A DNA stretch of 64,000 bases from Zingiber officinale (GCF_018446385.1 NC_055993.1:73072715-73136714), one strand, 5' to 3'. Shown: positions 37,401-46,504, numbered from the stretch's first letter. The notes: generated by a model not told the origin, from the sequence alone. Program-made: numbers and translations.

Positions 37401-40052
37401 ACATAGCATGCAATAAACTATATCAACAATTGTACAATTCTTTCTTTTTGCAATCATGATCTATTGAGACATGTATCTTGTTGTCATTTGATGCTTGTTG
37501 TTACTCAGCTTAAAGAAGTTTTACTCACCAAATATTTCGTCCCATGACCAAATATGATATGTCTTTATCTTCTACCCGCTTTGTTTCTCTACATAGGCCA
37601 TCAACTTTTCGAAAGCATCAATAGCATCTATTTTAAGAAGTAAAACACATGACAAACCAAAAAGGAAGGCATCCCTACATTTCTTATGACCACATGTTTC
37701 CTGGTCTCCTTAACAGCAGAGATTTCTCGCAGCATCATCACCATTTGCTTGCAAATCAATAGTTTTAAACTATTGAAATTCACATGCCTAAAGTGCATGT
37801 GCCAATCCATGAGTCTTGAGAAGAAGCAGTAAAACATAGAATAGCATACTTGATATGTAATGGAAAAGGTTGATTAGGCACCAATTTTACCTTGCAATCA
37901 CCTAGTTGACTGTCAATGATTATACCCAAGCCATCATTGATTTCCATGTGATAGCCTCATTCTGATAATTCTCCTATGATTAGAACATTCTCAATAAGAC
38001 AAGAACACATTACCCATAATAAATATGCTGATCTGAACCCATCCATTGTCCTTTGGTAATTTGTCCTTTTTCCATGATTGGAGCTTTGCATTCTTTCCAA
38101 ACTTCACCCCTAAACATATAATTCATTGCAACATGTGTCTAAGAATGAGACATCATTCTGATCTTCAATGTTGCATCACATGTGACAAATAGAGCCTTGT
38201 TTAGGTCATCATCAAATCTTGCTACATTTACAGCATTTCTCCAGGCTTCCTTTACAGTTTTTGCATTTAGTAACTTCTTAAAAATGGAAGTAACTATCTC
38301 ATGAAAGATGTAAAATAGTGTCTTATGATTTCCTTTCAAAGGCTTTTGCTATTCTTGGGTCAAGACCAAGCCCAAGTTGCAACAGCTCCAGATGAAGGGA
38401 TAATAGGGGAATTAAGAAAGGGTTTTCCAAGGACCCTTTTGGGGGACAAAAGCGTTATCAGCTTCTCAAATCTTTCTTTCATTTTTCTCAATGAGTTCTT
38501 GGAATTCTAATAATACCTCTATCTATATCTTCCGATACTAAATCTTCTTCCTCCAAAACTTCAAGATTGGAGGTCGGACCATACACATCCCAACACCCCT
38601 CAAATAAGATATCAAATGTTGGAAAAACAAGATAGCTTTCTATTGTATGGTTTATTTATTTATTTATTTTTGAGGTTACTATTGTATATAGAGTCATATC
38701 TTAAATGTTAAATGTTACATTGAAAAAAATGAACTCACCTATACTTCCAAGAAGGAACTAGAAACCAAGGAGTCTACATCTACTTCAAAAACGCCTAAAT
38801 GAGCTTCAATTTTTTCAAGGAGACAATTTCTCAATTTGCAATGAATGTGCTTGCAATGATTAAGTGATTTATTACTACAAAATGGGAGGATGTTTTAGAT
38901 ACCTTGGTAGCATTCCAAATTATAAAAAGGAAAAAAAAAAATCAGATAACATTACATTGTTAGAGTAACACTAAATATCCTAAGCATGCATATCACTTAG
39001 AACCTTGAGAGAATGGAAATGCGGAAACAAACTGTAGTTCATTTTTGAGTAAACAAGACTGGGGAGCTACATACTTCTCCAACTGCAATGGTAATGACAT
39101 GTGGAGTAAAGCCCATGCCTGCTGAGCCAGCGACCCAGTCACCTGTTGCAATCCAATTTCAGAATCTAATTTCCCAGTCTGTGGGTATCAAGAAGATGAA
39201 ATACCAAATGAACTCAGTAAGAATTAAACCAACATGTAATTGAAAAACACAAAGACAAGAAAAATATTCAAATGGTGACTTTCAAGTTTCAACTTAACAA
39301 TTAGACCAATTGAAAAGAGGCAATCATGTTCTGCTTTTTAAAAGGAAAAACAAAACAAAACATGGTTTATAGTAACAAATCCTACTGTACTTTGTATTAA
39401 TATAAAAGATGAAGACACCAGTAGAATGCATTTTTATAGCTTGCACTTACATAATTAAGATTCACATAGCTATTTACACTGCTTTAGTTCATTGTCATAG
39501 AAATTTAAGCTTCAGAGATCAAATCAACAGGTACACCATACTCCAAATTGTTGAGAGATAATTCATCACAAAAATCATGAGATACTCACCAAGAGATGCT
39601 AAAACTTGCTTCCTCCCGGTGCCTGGCGGCCGCCCTCTCCTTCGCTTCTGCGTAGGAACTCCAGAACCCGAGGCTGATACAGACCCGATCACAGAGCTAG
39701 CAGGAGCGGAGGTGGAAATAGGCGAGAGTGCCAAAGCTACACTCCCTTCCGGCCCATACTTTCTAGGGCGTCCTCTCTTCCTCTTCACCGGCTCCACCTG
39801 GCTCACACCTTCGCCAAGTCTACCGCCACCATGGGACGAAGCCGCAAGCGGAGACTCCACCTGAAACGCCGCCGAGTCAACGCCGGAGGGAGGCACCGCT
39901 AGACTGGTGCCGAGGTTCGGTATGGACCGGGCCCCGGGCTGTGCTGTGAAATGCAATCCAGGCTGTGAGCCAACGCTAGAGCCATGGATTCCTCTATGAG
40001 CTATGTAGTACGAGGCCGCGCCAGACAATTCCATAGCATCTCTCCCATCCAT
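17128..40052 (-). CDS. AHL protein (two AT-hooks, PPC domain), left copy, giant intron
   Basis: Five-exon minus-strand gene. Exons are 39590-40052, 39075-39142, 21119-21250, 17525-17686 and 17128-17343; all introns are GT-AG and the joined frame is 346 aa. AHL proteins bind AT-rich minor grooves and act in nuclear multimers as chromatin and transcription regulators. AT-hook cores RGRP lie at residues 93-96 ([12 protein letters not shown]) and 139-142 ([13 protein letters not shown]). The PPC/DUF296 domain starts near residue 163 (GFTPHVIT), and its GRFEIL motif at 222-227 opens exon 4. The C-terminus ends [14 protein letters not shown] chose the ATG at 40052 because it matches the paralogue; the open frame further upstream begins with GTG, not ATG. 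All family motifs are intact, so it could be functional, but intron 2 is 17.8 kb and full of transposons. Confidence 0.9.
17525..17686 (-). CDS. Left AHL exon 4
   Basis: 162 nt, phase 0 at both ends. Begins with the PPC signature [10 protein letters not shown] and ends AATPVQ before a GTTTTT donor. Confidence 0.93.
18110..19140 (-). mobile_element. RTE-type LINE fragment in AHL intron 3
   Basis: Reverse complement of the reverse-transcriptase part of the LINE at 25569-28742. For example, 18180-18420 pairs with about 27590-27830, and 18480-18560 with about 27445-27540. It lies in the gene's transcribed orientation (both minus). It is 5'- and 3'-truncated and full of stops. Confidence 0.7.
21119..21250 (-). 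CDS. Left AHL exon 3
   Basis: 132 nt, phase 0. Encodes [20 protein letters not shown]... through TVTYE, the centre of the PPC domain. Acceptor CCAG|GACATT, donor GAG|GTTCAG. Confidence 0.93.
22366..22895. mobile_element. MITE-like inverted-repeat element
   Basis: The left arm 'actttgggcaaaaatcaaaagg' near 22372 is complementary to 'cttttgatttttgcccaaaaact' near 22870-22892. The interior contains an (AT)n run at 22431-22450 and no coding sequence. Size is about 530 bp. Target duplication is ambiguous because both flanks are A/T-rich. Confidence 0.55.
23212..23471 (+). repeat. 5' LTR of Copia element 2
   Basis: Matches 32987-33267 over most of its length ('aaattaggagatc', 'ctttgattttagtaatttcc', 'cttctatttattgatgta'). 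It ends at CTTCA just before the primer binding site. The first few bases are diverged. Confidence 0.8.
23472..23483 (+). other. Primer binding site of Copia element 2
   Basis: TGGTATTAGAGC immediately after the 5' LTR, an initiator tRNA-Met type site. Confidence 0.8.
24002..24009. repeat. 8-bp target duplication CTTCCTAC (left)
   Basis: Repeated at 24720-24727. The gag reading on either side shows that a single copy of this octamer was the original coding sequence. Confidence 0.8.
24010..24719. mobile_element. Non-autonomous hAT-like element A
   Basis: 710-bp insertion in Copia gag with CA...TG ends, imperfect terminal inverted repeats (CATGATTTAAAGTGTCGTGCC against the complement CAAGATTTAAAATTTCGACCC) and an 8-bp duplication, the hallmark of hAT elements. 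The left half (24025-24350) is GC-rich, with repeated 'gtcg.acgac'-like phrases; the right half is AT-rich. No transposase is encoded. Confidence 0.75.
25131..25550 (+). pseudogene. Copia 2 protease region, cut by LINE
   Basis: The aspartic protease motif is visible as [12 protein letters not shown] near 25285-25320. The frame runs on to 'LNDVLYIPK' and, after a frameshift, '[14 protein letters not shown]'. It stops at the LINE insertion at 25569; homologous sequence resumes at 28743. Confidence 0.78.
25551..25568. repeat. Target site duplication of RTE LINE (left)
   Basis: An 18-base stretch starting GTATTCCAGGAGTT is repeated with four mismatches at 28743-28760 (GTATTCCAAGATTT...). Variable-length duplications of this size are typical of LINE target-primed insertion. 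Confidence 0.7.
25890..26560 (+). pseudogene. RTE endonuclease region
   Basis: Open for 93 codons in one frame, then shifted at about 26090. Residues WNIRT and the QET motif of the exonuclease-endonuclease-phosphatase fold are visible. The later '[11 protein letters not shown]' block near 26310-26345 carries the expected GDLN motif. Internal stops make it inactive. Confidence 0.75.
26900..28330 (+). pseudogene. RTE reverse transcriptase region
   Basis: Scattered frames carry RT motifs: [17 protein letters not shown] near 27470-27520, GFMPVRS near 27600, [12 protein letters not shown] near 27700-27735, and FADDI near 27966-27980. The C-terminal KYLGSFLQ thumb phrase is near 28170. Stops interrupt every frame. 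Confidence 0.75.
28745..30330 (+). pseudogene. Copia 2 integrase region, interrupted by hAT-like element
   Basis: GAG_pre-integrase is recognisable as [20 protein letters not shown] at 28892. The core follows after the nested insertion: IWGPNKIN and [18 protein letters not shown] at about 29660-29770, then [19 protein letters not shown] at about 29910-29968. Several frameshifts and stops are present. Confidence 0.82.
29038..29614. mobile_element. Non-autonomous hAT-like element B
   Basis: 577-bp insertion starting TAGGGGTGGGCAT and ending ATGCCCACCCCCA, flanked by the 8-bp duplication CCGTTCAC (29030-29037 and 29615-29622). Both subterminal zones are packed with 'cggttcggttt' and 'aaccgaaaccg' style repeats in opposite orientation. 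The interior is AT-rich and non-coding. End sequence and duplication length fit the hAT superfamily. Confidence 0.82.
30331..30995 (+). pseudogene. Copia 2 linker between integrase and reverse transcriptase
   Basis: A 157-codon open stretch (30294-30767) starts [12 protein letters not shown], the usual variable linker after Copia integrase. It is low in conservation, as expected for this segment, and is followed by frameshifts before the polymerase. Confidence 0.6.
30996..32945 (+). pseudogene. Copia 2 reverse transcriptase and RNase H, interrupted
   Basis: '[16 protein letters not shown]' near 31280-31332 precedes the nested element at 31367-31963. The polymerase then resumes: [14 protein letters not shown] at 32029-32073 holds the catalytic YVDD. 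RNase H is seen as [20 protein letters not shown] near 32508-32568. Stops near 32200 and frameshifts near 32255 and 32320 make it non-functional. Confidence 0.85.
31367..31963. mobile_element. 597-bp palindrome-rich TG...CA element
   Basis: Starts TGTAAAATACGG and ends GGTCGTTACA, flanked by the perfect 5-bp duplication GATAC (31362-31366 and 31964-31968). These are LTR-retrotransposon integration features. The inside is GC-rich with repeated 'ggccgcccaagggaccgcc' phrases. A hairpin is centred near 31510, where 'ggtcgttataataaaaag' faces its complement. A ~100-bp block at the right end is duplicated (about 31763-31860 and 31885-31968). Box-B-like 'aggattcaaactctag' lies near 31668. It could be a solo LTR or a TRIM remnant. 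Confidence 0.65.
32978..32986 (+). other. Polypurine tract of Copia element 2
   Basis: Purine-rich GAGAGGGAG run directly before the 3' LTR. Confidence 0.65.
32987..33267 (+). repeat. 3' LTR of Copia element 2
   Basis: 281 bp, starts TGTTGGAAAATTAGG and ends TTTTCTTCA. It matches the 5' LTR with scattered differences, more than between the LTRs of Copia element 1. Confidence 0.82.
33268..35330. other. Unidentified AT-rich repeat-like sequence
   Basis: No coding family is recognised. A stretch at 34990-35110 resembles 22240-22365 (shared 'gattttatatggtg' and 'gtgtaaaggttgtaggaa'-like phrases), so the two may be LTR or element ends that flanked this region before Copia 2 inserted. I cannot set borders. 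Confidence 0.35.
35343..35491 (+). mobile_element. SINE remnant (Au-like), copy 1
   Basis: tRNA-related box-B sequence 'ataggttcgagttg' is followed by the Au-type body (AGCCTCTTACAATGTAAGG, 'gcgtacaatagaccctt', 'gacgggagctttgtgcaacgggctacccttt'). The segment between A and B boxes is partly deleted relative to copies 2 and 3. Confidence 0.65.
35650..35930 (-). repeat. LTR of antisense Copia element 3 (left)
   Basis: Matches 38640-38880 in direct orientation: 'cgaactagaaaccatagagtctatatctacttcc' here corresponds to 'ggaactagaaaccaaggagtctacatctacttc' there. Ends are approximate. Confidence 0.55.
36145..36277 (-). mobile_element. SINE remnant (Au-like), copy 2
   Basis: On the minus strand: 'aagccttggcacaatgggaaagttgttgcc', then a box-B 'ggggttcgaatcttgg', then the Au-type body ending near 'gaccccgcattagcgg'. 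It lies opposite in orientation to copies 1 and 3. Confidence 0.7.
36278..38616 (-). pseudogene. Copia element 3 gag-pol remnant, antisense
   Basis: The minus strand reads, from right to left: a gag piece ([14 protein letters not shown], 38220-38270), a GAG_pre-integrase piece ([19 protein letters not shown], 37750-37810), an integrase C-part ([16 protein letters not shown], 37340-37390, then [12 protein letters not shown]) and an RT phrase near 36290-36330 resembling LYDLKQAPK. Many stops and gaps. A SINE splits it at 36421. Confidence 0.7.
36421..36573 (+). mobile_element. SINE (Au-like), copy 3, with target duplication
   Basis: 153-bp element beginning at the A-box end ('gtaaagttgttgtcatgtgacc'), with box B 'cgggtttgaatcctgg', the body 'cctcttgcaaaaagcagggtaagg', 'gacgggagcttcgtgtatcaggctg' and a T-rich 3' end. 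A perfect 16-bp duplication, AAGAAAAGAGCAGACG, flanks it (36405-36420 and 36574-36589). It inserted into the antisense Copia RT region. Confidence 0.85.
38606..38880 (-). repeat. LTR and degenerate primer site of antisense Copia element 3 (right)
   Basis: Left border TGTTGG at 38617 is the complement of an LTR ending CCAACA. Just to its left, 'aagatatca' is the complement of a degraded TGGTATC-type primer binding site. The body matches 35650-35930. The right border is approximate. Confidence 0.55.
39075..39142 (-). CDS. Left AHL exon 2
   Basis: 68 nt encoding the start of PPC ([22 protein letters not shown]). Acceptor AACAG|GTGACT, donor GAA|GTATGT. Same length as in the paralogue. Confidence 0.92.
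39590..40052 (-). CDS. Left AHL exon 1
   Basis: 463 nt from ATG at 40052 ([19 protein letters not shown]). Carries both AT-hooks and ends at TTG|GTGAGT. Translation past the donor (EYLMIF...) is intron and not protein. Confidence 0.92.
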
Positions 40053-40700
40053 ACATGAACCGGAAAAGGAACAAGTCTCCACGGCAAAAAAAGCCTCACC
40101 AAAACACCACCTATGTCTGAGTCACTTCTTGTTCAATCGACCAAGCAACGAAGGCGAGACCTCAAGTCGAATCCTAGCTCAACTAACTGAAAGGAATGGA
40201 GAAAAGGCGGAAGGCACAAGTCAGAAAAATCTCACCTTTATCAAAAACATGTTCATCTGTCCGCCCTCTCTCTAACACTGTAGGGCGAAGGAAAGGCAGG
40301 AGGGGGTACCTCCAGAATCGAGGAAGAGAAGCATGTTGCACACTTACAACATCCAAAACTTGCTTCTTCTGGACGAATGGCGCGACCTGACCAACACGCT
40401 TCGCTAGATGCGCGTCAGAGGAGGAAGAGGCGTAACTAAGACCCCATAACTAACTTCAATACCTTTCTTCGCCTTCGCCTTCGCCTTCGCCTGACCTCAA
40501 ACTTTTCTTTGCCGGCAAACGTCCAAGGGTGACAGAGCTGAATTAGGTCTCAGCTCAGCCGAAGAGGAGGTAAACAACAATTCCGACGAACTCCGACAAA
40601 GTGAGGCGGAGGAGGAGGAGGAGGAGGAAGAAGAAGCAGCCTAACGTCGTTCTATTTACGATCAAGAATCTAAGAGCTCAGACAGTCACACTACGGTGAT
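40053..40700 (-). promoter_or_regulatory. 5' leader of left AHL gene with probable UTR intron
   Basis: Conserved with 60168-60700. A donor AAAG|GTGAGA sits at 40236/40235, as at 60336/60335 in the paralogue. The matching acceptor CCAG of the paralogue reads CCGG here (40060-40063). An ATG at 40056 opens a short out-of-frame uORF across the main start. The leader contains (CTTCGC)n at about 40468-40491 and a GGA/GAA run at about 40606-40638. Confidence 0.55.
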
Positions 40701-41872
40701 GACAGGATAATTACAAAATCTTCTTTTCTTAAAAAATTAATAAATCAATAAATAAAAAAGAGAAGAAAAAAAAAACATTATATGCGATATTTATCCGCAG
40801 AAAAGAGCGATTGGTGCTCATCGTCTTTCTTAGCCGCTCCCAGACAACCGACTCCCCACCATGTGGGACCCGCAACGGTCATCCAAAAGCGCTCCGAAAG
40901 CTAGTCATATGCGAGACAACATCGACGCTCCGATATTTTATGTCCGTTAAAGTGGACGACCAAGATCGTCCCAAGGAAGAAGCGCGGGAGCCGTCCCCAC
41001 TCGTCCGACTCGCCCAAGTCAAACGGTGCGGCGGAAAGAGCAATCCATGTTTTCAAACCCATTAACCACTTTCTCGACATGAATACCCGCGGGTCAAACA
41101 GCCGGGCCCATGTCGACCCGCAAATATTGTCCATTTCAGTACGGGTAAGAAAGAAAAACTTATGCTGTCGACTTGGTATGGCCAATCAAACATCAGATAT
41201 TGATTTGATCCTTCCTTACTAGATTCACCATGATCTAGAAAAGATAAACGAGTAAAAACATTAAGGCTAGAGTGAACGGGATGTTTTTTTTTTCGAATCG
41301 CTATTTAACTAAAAGGACTCTCCTTGCTACATTTATCCGCCTACTTTTAGATATTATTTCATTATGGAGAGTCGGTCCTCTCATTCTTTAAACGTCTAGA
41401 TAGAATTATTAATTATATCTTAATTTTATTTTTTATTAATGTAAGTAATAATTATTTTAATCTATAAATTTTATTTTTCAGAAATAGATAAGAAAACTAG
41501 ATTTTTTATCTTACTATGGCTATTTTTTTTTATTTATATATAAATTTCTATAATTCTAATATAGAAATAAAAATGAAGCATCAAATCTAAAACTATTACT
41601 ATAAATTTTTTTTTCATACCTGCACTATTAAATTATCCAAGAATAATAATTCTCTTTGTAATCAATCTCATTCAGAATGCAAGAGGTTTTTCAAAAAATA
41701 ATTACTTGAATTTTAGCAAAAGAACACTAACAGTGAATAAAAAAATTAACTTAAAAATGTAAAGAGATAAATCCTTACAACAAATTAAGAAATAATAAAG
41801 AAAGGCAGCTTAGTTAGTTTACCTCTATAATCCTTATTTTCAACATCAACATAGGAATATAGAAGAATGACT
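40701..41872. other. Upstream region of left AHL gene
   Basis: 40800-41100 is relatively GC-rich and may include promoter sequence. 41200-41870 is AT-rich. No gene, and no regulatory element I can name with confidence. Confidence 0.35.
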
Positions 41873-42667
41873 TGTTGGTGCAACGAGACCGACAAGAGAG
41901 AGATGAATTGCCTACAATAAAAAGATAACACTTTCTCTTTCTTTTGATTTGATTAGTAGCACAATAAAAATAATAATAATAAAACTGAACTAAACAACTT
42001 AAAAGAAAAAAGTAAGAAGGCTAAAAATTAACTTGGTTACAACTTAAATGATTGTTAATCTAAGGCAGTGAAAAACACTAGAAAATCTCCTTCGTTGTAG
42101 GCAGAGAAATCTTTTACAAATGTTGACAGCTTAAGAAATAGACTAGGAAAGAGTACAAGAGTTGTAGTTCAGGTTGTCTTATATTTCCTAGCTCTAGGGA
42201 TTTTTTTATAACCCTTGAAAAATTCTATGCGAAGCTGGAAGACGCCTCTAACGTGGCAAGTTTTATCCGTGAGAAGATAAAACTTTATTTTCGCTAACGG
42301 TCACTGGAAGACGTCTTCCATATTGCAGATCAACTCCTTTTGCTTATCTCTTCATGTGGGTGATGCTCCGGCTAATCGGAGTTGAGTTCACCCGAACCCA
42401 ACTTCGACCTTCTCCTCAAGTAGCATGCCTCCCTGGCTTCTCGTCCCTCAGACCACCGCACACGTTCTTCTTGTCCGCCAGTGTAGTCCTCCATAGCACC
42501 TCGTCCTTCGGATACACTGAGCCCGTCGACTCAGTTCCCATGTCATCTTTCTCGCTAGCTGCGTCTTCCGCTTGATTTCTTGTGTTCCTAAGCTCCCATA
42601 AGGATCAAATATACAGAACCTAACTTAACTTGATTGACCATAACAAAATTACCACGGGGTACTAACA
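41873..42667 (-). mobile_element. Solo LTR, antisense
   Basis: 795 bp with TGTTGG...CTAACA ends. It is flanked by TGACT (41868-41872) and CGACT (42668-42672), a 5-bp duplication with one mismatch. The minus strand carries a TATAAAA box near 42215 followed by the CT-rich transcribed-like part. No internal region or second LTR is adjacent. Confidence 0.65.
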
Positions 42668-43600
42668 CGACTTTGGTTGAGATGATGACTTTTGGTAGGA
42701 AATGACTATAAGGATACTTAATTGCTGACTATGGTAGTGGGAGATAGGATTGTGAAATATGAGAAGCATGGATACGTAGTGTCTAATGATGCATTTGGTT
42801 CATATGAATATGAAGCTGGTAGAAAATTATGGAATGGAGTTAGCCAGTCATGATGCAGAATGGACTCAGTAAGTCATGATGTAGAAAATTTGGTTCATAG
42901 ACTATTGACCTTGTAGGAACTAAAGCTGCAGTTGTTCATGATGCAGAATGGACTCAGCAAGTTACTCGTGTCGAATTTATTTAGGCAACCACTGATGAAA
43001 ATAGTATAGATTCAACAAAACTTATCAACAACAGAATGCGACACTAGACAAATTAGATATTACAATTGAAAAATAAACAATTGAAAAGTACATTAGGGTT
43101 TCTACATCATATAATTTACTCACAACCAAATCCCTAATATGGAGCAATAATAAGAGAAACGGTGGGAAAAAATAATAAAAATTGATATAATAGCCGAAAA
43201 AATATGGCAAAAATTGAAGGAAAGGGTCGATTAAGAGTTAAAAACGAATGGAGAAAGACCTAAAAATGAATGGAGCGAAAATTGTCAATTTGTACAGAAA
43301 TAAAACATGATTAATAAGAAAATGAAAGACATGAGCATTTATCAGCAAGGGAGCTTGATAGGGAAGGAAAATCAACAATGGAAGAGAGAGCTAGAGATGA
43401 CTAGTCTCGCCGATGGAGGGTGTCTTTGTGAGAGGGTAGAGGGATTGTAGTCGTCGCGTTAATGTATGGAAGGTGCGCGGGGGAGGGTTTTAATGATGAC
43501 GAGTAGAATCGCGAGGGTCAAATGAGGGTTTTGGCAACGAAGGGTTTTAGTGACTGGGCTTCGGGAGAGAGAGAGAGTAAAAGAGAAAACGTGGTTTTAG
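42668..43600. other. Intergenic DNA, nothing firm
   Basis: A short phrase 'catgatgcagaatggactcag' occurs twice (about 42849 and 42938). Otherwise no supported feature. Confidence 0.35.
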
Positions 43601-43619
43601 GGAAAAAAAAGGTTTCGGG

Positions 43620-44010
43620 AGCCCTGCCTCCTCGCCCAACTAGTCACCTCGCCTGCCGGCCACCCGCCACCACCCGTCGGCAGCCAGAATCCCAGCCGAA
43701 ATCTGGCCACGATTGCGGTAGCTAGCATGGTGGCCAGATTGCGGTCAGATTTCAGCCAGATTCCGGTTGAAATCAAGCCACGAACCGGCTGGGGTCTGGC
43801 AGCGACCGGATTTCGGCCGCGATGGAGCCGAAATCCGGCCGCAATCTAGCCGGAATCTGGTGCGACCGCGTTCGGTCGCGATCGTGTCCGGAATCTTGCC
43901 CGATTGTGGTCGGATTCCGGACGCGTCACGACCGAACGCGATCGCGCCAGATTCTGGCGAGATTGCGGCTGGATTCCAGCGCAATCGTGGCCAGAATCCG
44001 GCGCAACTAA
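43620..44010. repeat. GC-rich degenerate short-period repeat
   Basis: Dozens of variants of 'gccggattccggccgcgat' in both orientations, at a 15-30 bp period, embedded in AT-rich DNA. Open frames on both strands follow from this composition and show no domain. The right flank (44250-44330) has 'ggattttaatccgcagcaatccgt' phrases of a kind seen near CACTA element ends. Confidence 0.55.
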
Positions 44011-44335
44011 ATCCCCTCGCCGCCGAGACTTCCTCTCAGCTCGGCGGTGGGCAAGCGGCGGCAACAGGAATCCATGCCACGATCCCCGACGGGTTCACCT
44101 TCTGGGATATAGTGTGGGTAGGTCCAGGCGGTCGGAGGCCGCCGACGGTGGGCAGGTGGCCGGCGGTCGGGCGGGTGGCGGGCGCGCAGTGAGCATTGCG
44201 GCGAGAACACGAGAACGAACATTGTGGTGAACGAAAAATAAGAAGCGGTATTAAAAAAAATTTTAAAAAAATACGTGGATTTTAATCCGCAGCAATCCGT
44301 AAAATATGGTCCGTAGAATAACAATTATATATATA

Positions 44336-45154
44336 TGGTCCTGTCCAAGCGTTGAGTCGACGGACGCTGGGGACGTGGCACGCTTCACTGTCTCCGACTA
44401 GTGGTGTAGATCTCCGGCGAACCTGCAAAGAAGCCGAGCCGAGAGGGGTTTCCCGGCGACGGCCCTCCGACGCTCAAGTCAGGCAATAAGAGAAGCAGCG
44501 TAACTGTAGCTACAGTAGAGATTTACGCATACCTTCGTCGACGTCTGGGGGTCCTTATATAGGACCCCGGGGAGGCGCAGACACGCTTCTCTATGCGTGC
44601 ACGCTTCCCCAAACATATCTCAACGAGTCCTTGTCAGAAAAGTACCTCTGACACCATTCTGCAATCGTCCGAGCATATCCCGGATGTGACGGTGGAAGCT
44701 TCCGCCGTATGATCCTGTGTACGGCTCGACCGCCAACTGTGCTGTTTGTCAGCGGCAGACGTCTCGAGGATGATGTTATCTCCTGTCTCCTTTGTCCTCT
44801 TGCGCTTCCTGTCTGTTCCAGAGCCGAGCGGCTCGGCCGCTCGGCTAGCATATCACTTCTGCCTCGATCGTATGCTCGGATGAGACTGTTGCTTGACTTT
44901 GTTGCCTTGTGCCCCGGCTGACCGGACTGCCCGCTCGGCCATGAAAACTTTTTACCTTGAGCATCGGAAACCCGACTCCTAGTCGGGTTGTCTTTCATTC
45001 GGCTCGGGGGGATTCCAGGCCGGTCGGCCTGCTTCGTCCGGTCAGTCGGCCTGCAATGTCCGATCGGTCGTCGTGTCTCAGGGTTGAATTTCTTGACCAT
45101 TGACCTCCATGTGTCGTTGACCTTTCGTCAACGAGGATCCCCTGTCCTTATCAC

Positions 45155-45158
<4 letters not shown>
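44336..45158 (-). mobile_element. LTR of Tat-like Gypsy family, antisense, probably solo
   Basis: Shares layout and blocks with the LTR at 61737-62667: the start 'tggtcctgtcc', 'ctccgacgctcaagtcag', 'acgcataccttcg', the minus-strand TATATAAGG box near 44553, 'tcagaaaagtacctctgacaccat' and 'gagcggctcggccgctcggc'. No gag-pol is attached. The right end lacks a clean CA and runs into an (AT)n tract. Confidence 0.7.

Positions 45159-45205
<47 letters not shown>
45159..45205. repeat. (AT)n microsatellite
   Basis: About 23 AT units. TA-rich sequence also lies left of the adjacent LTR (44325-44336), so that LTR probably inserted into a TA tract. Confidence 0.9.
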
Positions 45206-45209
<4 letters not shown>

Positions 45210-45949
45210 AGCTCTTTATCGAGCTCAACTAACTAATGATGCCATTATCCTTATAATTTCGATAAAACATTGATTAAATATATGAATTTTATATTATTTT
45301 AATAATTTTTAACACATGATACGGTAAAAATGTATAAATTATTATATTAAAAAATATATTTAAGAAAGAAAGAAATTGTTCATAAGCAATTGGTTCAAGC
45401 ATGTTAACAAACTGAGCTAATTAGGGTATAAGCTTATTTGTTTTATATTCTTTTTACTATTGAACAAATATATATAAAATTTTATCAAACTAAACACCTA
45501 ACTTATTCATAAAATAGCAGTTCATTTACAACCTTATATTGTAACAGTTGTGAACATTTTATTAAAAATTACTACATTTACTCGAACTGATCTATTTTTA
45601 CAAATAAACACTCCTATGTTTTCTGGATCTTTCTATTTGTGGTATTTTTATTTTCAATTTAAAGCAATTTAAAATCGCATAAGAGTTTTGAATAAAATTA
45701 TTACGTGGATCCAAAATAATCTAATTTTACAAATAAATATTCTATGTGTTCCACGGACCCTCTAGGTTCGTTATATGTCTTCCTTTTTTAATTTAGGTTA
45801 GTTTAAAAATCACTACACTCAATATATTTAATTAAAATTATAAATAAGAATATTTTTATGATCAGAAGAATGATACGAACACATAGCAATGTGTATCATG
45901 ATATTCTGATGTCTATAGGTTCATATTTAAGACTTCCGATTATTTTTTT
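45206..45949. other. AT-rich intergenic DNA
   Basis: Contains one perfect small hairpin, GTTGAGCTC...GAGCTCAAC (45206-45229). Otherwise no supported feature. Confidence 0.4.
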
Positions 45950-46229
45950 TTAAAAAAAATTGATTCTGGGACAAATTTTGGATTTGTTCTCAATTCTGGG
46001 ACGAATCCTAGATTTTGGGACGAATCCAGAATTTGTCCCAGAATCTAGGACGAATTTTGAGACGAAAATATTTTTGTTGGGAATTTGCGACGAAATTTTT
46101 TTTGTTGCATATTTTGTTTCTAATTTGGGTCGAATTTATTTTTTGTCGTCAAACTTGTTACGATTTTGAGATGAAAATTATTCGTTCTAAAATTTTGTCC
46201 CTAAATTATTATTATTTTTTTTTGTAGTG
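45950..46229. mobile_element. CACTA-like transposon end
   Basis: Ends TTTTTTTTGTAGTG, the complement of the CACTACAAAAAA terminus of plant CACTA elements. It is preceded by subterminal repeats of 'gggacgaat' and its complement (45960-46200), as expected for transposase-binding arrays. The opposite end is not identified. Confidence 0.6.
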
Positions 46230-46504
46230 TTTGTACTTGTAGGATAGAAGATGAACGGCTAGAGCAAGGTGAATAATTTTTCTTAAGCCTTTTACAGGAA
46301 TCAAATTACAGTAAAGAAAATATTACCGACAATAAAAAAATACAATACATATATTATAACATATTTGTTACCTTAAACACTCATTCATGAGTACAACATC
46401 TAATGTTATTTTTGTTAAATTTTTTTAGGGTTTCAGGTTTAGTGATTAGGGTATAATATTTAGGTTAAAGAAAGTAAAAAGTAAAATAAAAATTTAATAC
46501 TAGG

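Larger units (their letters stand above)
21251..39074 (-). other. Giant intron 2 of left AHL gene
   Basis: 17,824 nt, against 459 nt for the same intron in the paralogue. It contains a MITE-like element, a Copia element with four nested insertions, SINEs and an antisense Copia remnant, annotated separately. Splice sites at both ends are normal. 21251-22190 holds AT-rich sequence with no recognised feature. Confidence 0.88.

Noticed and set aside
40053..40082. Longer left AHL protein with ten extra N-terminal residues
   Set aside because: The codon at 40082 is GTG, not ATG, and the paralogue starts at the conserved MDGRDAM. The extension is leader sequence.
43745..44324. Several ORFs on both strands in GC-rich DNA
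   Set aside because: Short-period GC-rich repeats keep frames open; no recognisable domain, and the frames contradict one another.
44591..45100. 169-codon minus-strand ORF
   Set aside because: Lies inside an LTR related to 61737-62667, where the corresponding frame is not kept.
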